Source: Apricaphanius iberus
Taxonomy: Eukaryota; Chordata; Actinopteri; Cyprinodontiformes; Aphaniidae
Direction of reading: 5' to 3'
DNA: 64,000 nucleotides
NCBI GenBank assembly: GCA_028564705.1
Contig: JAPXFQ010000365.1
Coordinates: forward strand, 248,001-312,000
Positions 58,267-64,000 of the stretch are shown in pieces. A model generated the notes under the pieces. That model had not been told where the DNA came from. It saw only the letters and a program-made list of their open reading frames with translations, and ran no database searches. Each line of letters opens with the position of its first letter. Positions within the stretch are counted from its first letter, which is position 1. The position numbers and the translations under genes are program-made.

Positions 58267-58699
58267 TTTATGAAAAACACCAGAGAGGCTGATCTGTTTT
58301 ATACAGGTTCAAAGAATAGTGTGGTCTATTGCATATAACGCAGTTCTTAGATTCTGTAGGACCAACACTGTCACTTTCTGAGCATCATAGTTTAATCTAA
58401 AAATCATTTAAATCGTTAGAAGGGCCCCCTCTGTGCTGTGGTTCACCCTGAAACCAGACTGAAGTTTCTCTAGGACATTATGAGGGGTAATAAAATCATC
58501 AAGTTGGATTAAATCAAGCTTTTCTAAAACTTTTCTTAAAAATGGTCAATTAGATACCGGTCGAAAAAAACTTGTTTAAATCATTAAAATCTAAATTGCT
58601 CTTCTTCAGCAGGGGTCTCAACCCCTGACCCTTTGAAGGCGGTAGGAAAAACCCCGTCTGAAAGTAGCAATTCATCTTGGCTGAAATCTCATCTCTAAA

Positions 58700-59635
58700 C
58701 AGTGTTGCCAACTCCTCAGTAAGGAAAGTAGCTATTGGCTGTCCCAAAAGTCGCTAGAAGTCGCTAAATGACGTCATCGCCTAATTTGCATAATTGGTAA
58801 TTTGCAAATAACAGTAAATGTGAGTAAAAAACACCCTAAATATGTTTAGAACTACAAATGTACAAAAATAATTTCAACATTAACAACATTTAATGATTTT
58901 AATGCTTTGTCTAGATCCACATTACACACATCAGTTTTGTCCTGTATTGTTAAATGTTATAACAGCAAATTTAATCAAAAGATTGTTCTGTAGGGTGAAA
59001 TTGCTAGCTCTACAACCAACCCTCCTCCTTTATCCGGGCTTGGGACCGGCAAAGTGACCCAAAAGACACACTCTGGCAGAGTTACTTAGGTTTTTTTTTT
59101 AAAGTTTTTTTTTTTTTTTGCTGAGCTAGCTAGCAAGATCTTATGTCACAGAGAGGTAGGCTACACACACAGTGGACGAGGTGAATAAGTGACTGAGCTG
59201 CTGAGGTTGTGTGAGTCAAATGCAGTGATTTATTTGTGTGACAGCGTCACAGCGAAGAAACGTTTTCATTTAAATCCCGCTCTGCAAGCCAGCGGCGGCT
59301 TTCTTTTGCGCAAGCGCATTTCATTTGCAGTCCGGACGCCGAGTGGTGAGGGTCTCCTCTCTCTCTCTCTGCTCCGCCCATAGACTGTAGATGGGACTGC
59401 TGCGCAAGGCTACTGTGAGACTGGCCGCCTGTAAGTGCTTTGGGACGGGGGAGGGGCTCACGTTGAGGACAGTAACTGCAGAACAATACGTGCTTCACGC
59501 CAGAGTCTCCAAAACACCAGTAACACCAGAAAAAGTCGCTAGATTTGTCGCTAGTCGCTTTTTTGAAAAAAAGTCGCTATAGGGGTCTGAAAAGTCGCTA
59601 AATCTAGCGACAAAGTCGCTAAGTTGGCAACACTG
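58700..59635. mobile_element. hAT MITE, 936 bp, complete
   Basis: TCTCTAAA on both sides (58692-58699, 59636-59643). Perfect 14-bp termini cagtgttgccaact. Near each end gtcgcta recurs, about eight times in total plus one inverted tagcgac, which may be transposase-binding subterminal repeats. No catalytic coding. Confidence 0.92.
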
Positions 59636-59786
59636 TCTCTAAAACGTACATTAAAATGGCTTAAAAATGAAGTGAGGATTGGGTCCAGAACAAAATTGGT
59701 GGGCCTCACTGATGAGAAAACTTTGTCAAGAGTCCCAGTTTCTACCAGGAAAAAACTGTCCAATTTTTGCTCTGGTAAAGACACAC

Positions 59787-60960
59787 TCAGATTTGTCTAA
59801 AATCATGTTGCTTTGAGAGGATAAAATATTTCATCTGATGGAGTCTACCTTCCCTCTGCAAACTCAGAGTGTTTGAGCGGGTTTTCTCAATTGCATTAGT
59901 AATGCGGCCAAAAATTCGATCAATAGTGGAAAAGTTGATTTTAGGATTATTCTTATGGTCTGATATGATTTTATCAAAATAAGAACTTCTTGAATTTCTT
60001 ACAGTATTAGTAAAATATTTGAGAAGTTCTGTGTATAATTGATGGTTTATCATGGTTTTATATTTCCTCCATTCTCTCTGCCGCCCTGCAGTTACTCTAT
60101 AGTTTTTTGAGGGGCTTCATTTCTCCAAGGTGCTGCAGGTTTTGAATGTGAGTGTTTAACTTTAAGTGGAGCCAGCAGGTTTAGAGCAGACTAATTATTT
60201 TAACAGAAGGTTTCAATGAACAAACATCACAGGGGGCAGGTAAAAGAATTGGAGGAAACTTATGAAAAACATTTAAGAAACCTTCACTTCAGCAACTTCA
60301 GGGGTTAGATGACGCTTCCTGACGTTTATCACAGAGGTCTCTAGTAGGATGGAACTGGTGATATTAAAGAACACACAGTAGTGATCAGAAACAGCTATTT
60401 CAACAACAGAGGACACACTGGTGGACAAGACATAAGTGATGACCAATTCCAGGGTGTGTGTGAGTTAGCTGCGTGACGTGTCTAAAATCAAAATAATTCA
60501 AAATCTTTAAGAAGTTGGATTATAGGGGGATCTAAAAGGTTATCTATAGGTAGAATAAAATCACCAGCTAAAACTATCCTTTCATAAGAGTTGTACAAAT
60601 TGATAAAAACTCTAAAAATTATTGAATAATAAGTGCATTCTCTTTTGGAGGCCTATAAGCTGTGGCATCTGAGGAGTACTAAAAGCAGATGCAGTATATT
60701 CAAAGGTACTATAATCAAATAAAATAGGTTTGGCAGAAAGCGTGGATGAGCTTATAAAAGCAGTTTCGCCTCCCCTCTTGCTGGTCCTTGTTTAAAAAGA
60801 CAAGCTAAAACTTTGGTGGGGAGGCCTCTGTAAGAACAGCAGGGGCATATGTCTCTGATAAAAATAAACACTGAAGATTATGATCTAAAATCAGACCTTT
60901 GACAAAAAAAGTTTTGTTCAGCAGAGAGCAAACATTTTAAAGTACATCTGACCCAAAGAG
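59787..60960 (-). pseudogene. LINE endonuclease and pre-RT remnant
   Basis: Broken frames with LILDHNLQCLFLSET (near 60870) and YRPPKE (60645), typical of APE-type LINE endonucleases. The pre-RT region 59787-60053 is an 88-codon open piece (SSYFDKIISDHKNNPKINFS, TIDRIFGRIT). Many stops between. Confidence 0.65.
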
Positions 60961-60988
60961 ATTACTCCTGCCCAAGAAAACGTTAAAA

Positions 60989-61414
60989 TTGCCTATAAAA
61001 CTGATGTTATACATCACAGTGGCAGAGGAAATACAGGTATTCAGAGACAAAATCCTACTAAAGCATCCAATTCCTCTGCCGACAGTGGGGTTGGGGTCAG
61101 AGTTAAAAACAGATGCATGTGAGTTTTTTAAGAGGGTAAATAAATGGAAGAAGTCAGTCTTCAGGAACTCAGACTGTTGCTTCCAAATGTCATTGGTGCA
61201 AACGTGGGCAATAATTTTACTCAGTTGTGTGGTGTTGGATGAGCTCTGGGATCTTTGCTGTGATGTCCAGCACAGTGGCTCAAGGGAAACACAGGGGGAG
61301 TGCTCCTCTCCTTATGGAGTCCCTGATGGTGAGATTAGTAGGATGCAGTTCAGCAGGTCGTTGAGTCTAAGGGGGAGAGGATCTCTCACCATCTCGGGCT
61401 TGCTGGATGTCTAG
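60989..61414 (-). pseudogene. LINE ORF1 esterase-like remnant
   Basis: On - the stretch IIAHVCTNDIWKQQSEFLKT (about 61215-61155) matches the HVGTNDI block of the SGNH-hydrolase-like domain in ORF1 of CR1/L2-type LINEs, here with Gly changed to Cys. It continues with SDPNPTVGRGIGCFSRILSLN and FIGNFNVFL, which keep the usual spacing. The + strand of the same stretch happens to be open for 141 codons but has no meaning I can see. Confidence 0.7.
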
Positions 61415-61453
61415 CAGGTCAATCAATCAATCATCTATCAATAAACTTGATGC

Positions 61454-62169
61454 TGTGATGGGGTTCTTTGGCACACAATAAAGATGGCTTGCAGTTACTG
61501 GTGCTTTATTGTGCTAATGCTCCCAGACTTCTGCTCAACAGTGCAACACAGTGAAAAATTGTCCCAAAATTCCAGAATTAAAAAACACATTTTTACACGT
61601 ACAAGGATGCTGATCAAAACACTTTAACTCATAGCAGTCCTCTTATCCGCTTTAAATACTCTAAGCCCCTCCCCTTAGGCTCAATAATCAAATAATTTCA
61701 ATCTAACTCAAGATCTACATAATTACATCTAATGAAAATACATATAAAAATAATCCGATAAATTCGACACTTAATTTCAGAACAAACAGCCATCACGTTT
61801 GCTTAATGATGAAATAATAGCCATTTTTCATGATACTAAGCCCTTTTGACACGTACTGGGGAAGTCATATGACGTCATTCCCTCATGATGACAGAATCGT
61901 CATTTTAAAGGCTGTTTGGGCGTCAACTCGGGTTTAGACCAAACACTGGCACGAACGAGAGGAAAACGGTAAGTTACCACAGCATGCCACATACAGAGGA
62001 AACCTAGCCAAAAATGAAGTGTGCACCCTTCATATCTTACTAGGCAGATGGAAGTCGTGTGTGTCGTGAGTGTGCCGGTTCCCATGAGGTAATTATACCA
62101 GAGTGTGTGTGTGTGTGTTTGTGTTCAGCGTCCATCGGACTCTGTCCGTGACGAGGCTGCCTCATCACA
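61454..62169 (-). mobile_element. Solo LTR, 716 bp, 5-bp target duplication
   Basis: Starts TGTGATG and ends CATCACA, short inverted repeats as in LTRs, and is flanked by GATGC on both sides (61449-61453, 62170-62174). Read on -, a TATA-like gtatttaaag lies near 61660 and AATAAAGCA near 61508, the order expected for U3, R and U5. No internal retroelement genes adjoin it, so it is probably the product of LTR-LTR recombination. The family is not known; the gag piece at 4751 cannot be linked to it. Confidence 0.85.
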
Positions 62170-62174
62170 GATGC

Positions 62175-62345
62175 CCAAGGGGAAATTCAGTTAACAGTAC
62201 AACCTGTCCAAGATTATGACAGCAAACAAACAATATAAACAGATCTAGGGGGCTGAAGGGCTTGCAGCCATAAAATGGCGCTCCCATGATCAGATGATAA
62301 GAGGCAGATACACGTCAGGGAGGGAGGGGGTCCACGGGGGGGGGG
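62175..62345 (-). repeat. LINE/SINE 3' UTR remnant
   Basis: cccaaggggaaattcagtta resumes after the LTR. With the target duplication counted once it continues the sequence left of the LTR (aataaacttgatg). A poly-G run follows at 62336-62349. Confidence 0.55.
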
Positions 62346-62571
62346 GGGAGCACTCAACTGTGTTTTGATCCTTAGTCAAGAGTCAAAAAACAGGTAATAG
62401 AAAAACACACCTAAACATTTAAGCACATATTCAGACATTAACAATGACACTTTAAGGAGGGATAGCTGTCCAACTCCAGTCCACAATTTGACGTGCTGCA
62501 GCAGAGGCTCACAATCTTCCTACTTCTTGCAGTGGGAAGAAGCATTTAGGAGACAGCGAGATGGTCGTGTG

Positions 62572-63941
62572 CAGTGTTGTGCCAGTTCATACTTAAACAG
62601 AACTAGCTCAAAGTTCAGTTCACACAGATAATAATGAATTAGTTCATGTTCATAGTTCATTTTTTAAAGAAATGAACTAAGTTCACATTTCTAAAAATGA
62701 ACTAGTTCATGTTCATTTGTTTTTTTTAAATAAGCCACAATCTTACTCAATAGAATGTCTTTACCATCCATCACCAGCTGCAAATCACTGCCTATTCAAA
62801 ACTAATCAAAATTATTGTACCAATAAAGCATCAGAGACAAGTGACAACTATTAGCCTATAGCCAGGAGAGAAAAAATATTGAGATAAGGAATATATTTAC
62901 CCCTTAAATAATGTGTGATCAGGAAAATATGTAGAACTTGGAAAATGCAAGGTGCAGTCAAGGTATACTGTATGTTCAGTGAACCTTTATTTAGCCAGCA
63001 TGAACCAAATTACCCAGGACTTCAAAAACTTGAAAGGTACATTTAGGTTCATGGGAAAAAGATCTGTCCACTGACAAAAATCCCGCATATTCTGAACGGC
63101 AGTAACTATGTAAACCAGACAAAATTAGTGGTGTACTGTAATGTAAATTTAACTTGGGCTTACTCTGCTCAATGTGCAATACTCAACCAACACATTTTCA
63201 CACCCTCAAAAGGAAATAAACAGTGTGTAAAGAATGAAAATGCCATTTATATTAATTTATAATAGTAAAAAAAAAATCTTCCTGATCATATTTGTCTAAA
63301 GAAAATGAACAGCTAGCAGCTGAACAACCTAACTTAAGATGAGCTACCTCTGCTCATTGTGAAATACTGGACCAGCTAATAAATAAATAAATAAAGTGAG
63401 CTTAACTTGGGTTGGTGTGCTCGGCGGCGGCGGTCCTCTCTTCGTTAATGATTTCTTGCGTTCATCATTTAGTCGCAGATATTTGGCAAGATAGCTCGGA
63501 TGCTTTAACTCGATGTGGCGCTTCAAATTTGAGCTCGATGTGGCTGACGTACGTACTTGTTTGTTTAGTCCCGGTGGGCACAGTTTGCACAAAAATGTAA
63601 GGTTTTTTCCGTCTGCGTCTTCTTTTGTTTGTACATAAAACTCTGCCAAGTGCTGTTCAAAACTGGCTTCAGTAACAGCTAAGTCTGTATCACGTGAACT
63701 AGTACTAGCACTCGCCATGCTGGACCGGTATCTAGGTGTTTGTTTGCCATAAACAGTGTCGTAAAACCTGACTTCAAATGAGCGTGAACGTGAACTGCGC
63801 ACGCGCTCAGTCCTAGCAGACGGAACGCCGCTCTCGCTCAAGTTCATTGTTTGAAAAGTGATTCGTTTAGTTCAACGTTCACCGAAAATATGAACGTGTT
63901 CAGTGAACGTCGTTCATTGAACGCGTTCAAGCACAACACTG
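62572..63941 (-). mobile_element. hAT element, 1,370 bp, perfect 8-bp target duplication
   Basis: GTCGTGTG at 62564-62571 and 63942-63949. Termini cagtgttgtgc are perfect inverted repeats (11 bp). Subterminal GTTCA/TGAAC words are dense at both ends (62590-62730 and 63840-63930). Holds a BED-finger exon on - but no catalytic core. Confidence 0.93.
63344..63847 (-). CDS. hAT BED zinc-finger exon, open frame of 167 codons
   Basis: Uninterrupted. The likely start is Met44 (63718), because residues 44-60 (MASASTSSRDTDLAVTE) look like a genuine N-terminus while the first 43 residues are read from the element's subterminal repeats. BED finger: FLCKLCPPGL (Cys87, Cys90), TSATSSSNLKRHIELKHPSY (His111, His116). 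The basic tail RKKSLTKR is followed by PPPPSTPTQ, where the frame probably meets a splice donor at about 63405. In an active hAT the finger binds the transposon ends. No dimerisation or RNase-H-like part is present, so at most a truncated DNA-binding peptide could be made. Confidence 0.7.
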   Translation of the reverse strand: MNLSESGVPSARTERVRSSRSRSFEVRFYDTVYGKQTPRYRSSMASASTSSRDTDLAVTEASFEQHLAEFYVQTKEDADGKNLTFLCKLCPPGLNKQVRTSATSSSNLKRHIELKHPSYLAKYLRLNDERKKSLTKRGPPPPSTPTQVKLTLFIYLLAGPVFHNEQR

Positions 63942-64000
63942 GTCGTGTGTGTGTGTCTGAAGTCCATGTCAGTGTGTGCATCAGTAGATGCAGTTAGAAG

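Larger units (their letters stand above)
56066..58690 (-). pseudogene. LINE RT remnant
   Basis: Blocks on -: RPLLKKSNLDFNDLNKF (58610), PQGSILGPVLFNQYMVPL (57195; palm), FHSNADTQL (57100) where YADDTQL is expected (Tyr and one catalytic Asp lost), DIKSWMAENLLQLNQDKTEV (57018), then VKNLGVVFDSELAF (56400) and LQNQAVHVLRKTRRREHITP, HWLPV near 56100. Stops and frameshifts throughout. The order is interrupted by the hAT at 57286 and the TTAA element at 56405. Confidence 0.8.
56066..61420 (-). mobile_element. Antisense CR1/L2-type LINE carrying three insertions
   Basis: Followed on - from 61420 to 56066: an ORF1 esterase-like domain, endonuclease, pre-RT, RT and C-terminus. Three younger elements sit in it (56405-56892, 57286-58266, 58700-59635), each with its own target duplication. 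Removing them leaves about 2.95 kb of LINE. Sequence on the two sides of each insert joins cleanly, which shows the LINE is the oldest layer. Confidence 0.85.

Noticed and set aside
60989..61414. 141-codon + strand open frame as a gene
   Set aside because: It is the opposite strand of the LINE ORF1 esterase remnant (HVCTNDI block on -), which explains the sequence better.
1..64000. CRISPR arrays, bacterial operons, rRNA genes
   Set aside because: No regularly spaced repeats, no ribosome-binding-site-led gene strings and no rRNA signatures; the sequence is vertebrate nuclear.

Overview
The window reads as vertebrate, almost certainly teleost fish, nuclear DNA. It is AT-rich, has spliced exons, and is crowded with element types typical of fish genomes: Tc1, PIF/Harbinger, hAT, CR1/L2-type LINEs, a restriction-like-endonuclease LINE and tRNA-like SINEs. 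No bacterial operon, CRISPR, rRNA or functional tRNA gene is visible. The only cellular gene I can support is the 3' part of a WD-repeat gene on the + strand, recognised as fbxw4 (F-box/WD repeat protein 4, dactylin). It has three exons (19366-19506, 39109-39250, 39343-39477) joined with consistent splice phases, a stop codon, and a polyadenylation signal at 39513. Its F-box and first WD repeats must lie to the left of the window.

Layout. 1-19365 is upstream intron, holding a gag fragment of an LTR retrotransposon (about 4.75-5.05 kb), a fold-back MITE opened by a LINE (6.2-7.7 kb), a two-gene PIF/Harbinger element (11.4-14.2 kb) and a clean copy of the same MITE (18.3-18.8 kb). 19507-39108 is a 19.6-kb intron with a Tc1-type copy carrying its own insertion (19.9-21.3 kb), a decayed R4/Dong-like LINE (24.4-27.3 kb), a second Harbinger element containing a SINE-like insert (27.5-29.1 kb), a hAT BED-finger exon (33.1-33.5 kb), a hAT-like MITE (34.7-35.2 kb) and an inverted-repeat element (36.8-37.3 kb).

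Downstream of fbxw4 (39.5-64 kb) I see no cellular gene, only layered mobile DNA. A hAT copy with an 8-bp target duplication sits inside a larger inverted-repeat element (41.1-43.4 kb). At 45.3-50.7 kb a hAT copy was split by a LINE that was itself invaded by a SINE and an L2-type LINE, and the hAT was split again by a further element. At 56.1-61.4 kb an antisense LINE with ORF1-esterase, endonuclease and RT remnants carries three later insertions. Next come a solo LTR with a 5-bp duplication (61454-62169) and a hAT element with an 8-bp duplication and an uninterrupted BED-finger frame (62572-63941).

How it fits together: the genes do not form a pathway. The value of the window is the tail of fbxw4 and a well-preserved insertion history, where target duplications and resumed sequence give relative ages. 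I found nothing that looks like a new multi-gene system. The most interesting signals are the insertion nest, the repeated survival of BED-finger exons in three unrelated hAT remnants, and a LINE 5' junction with a template-switch-like copied patch.
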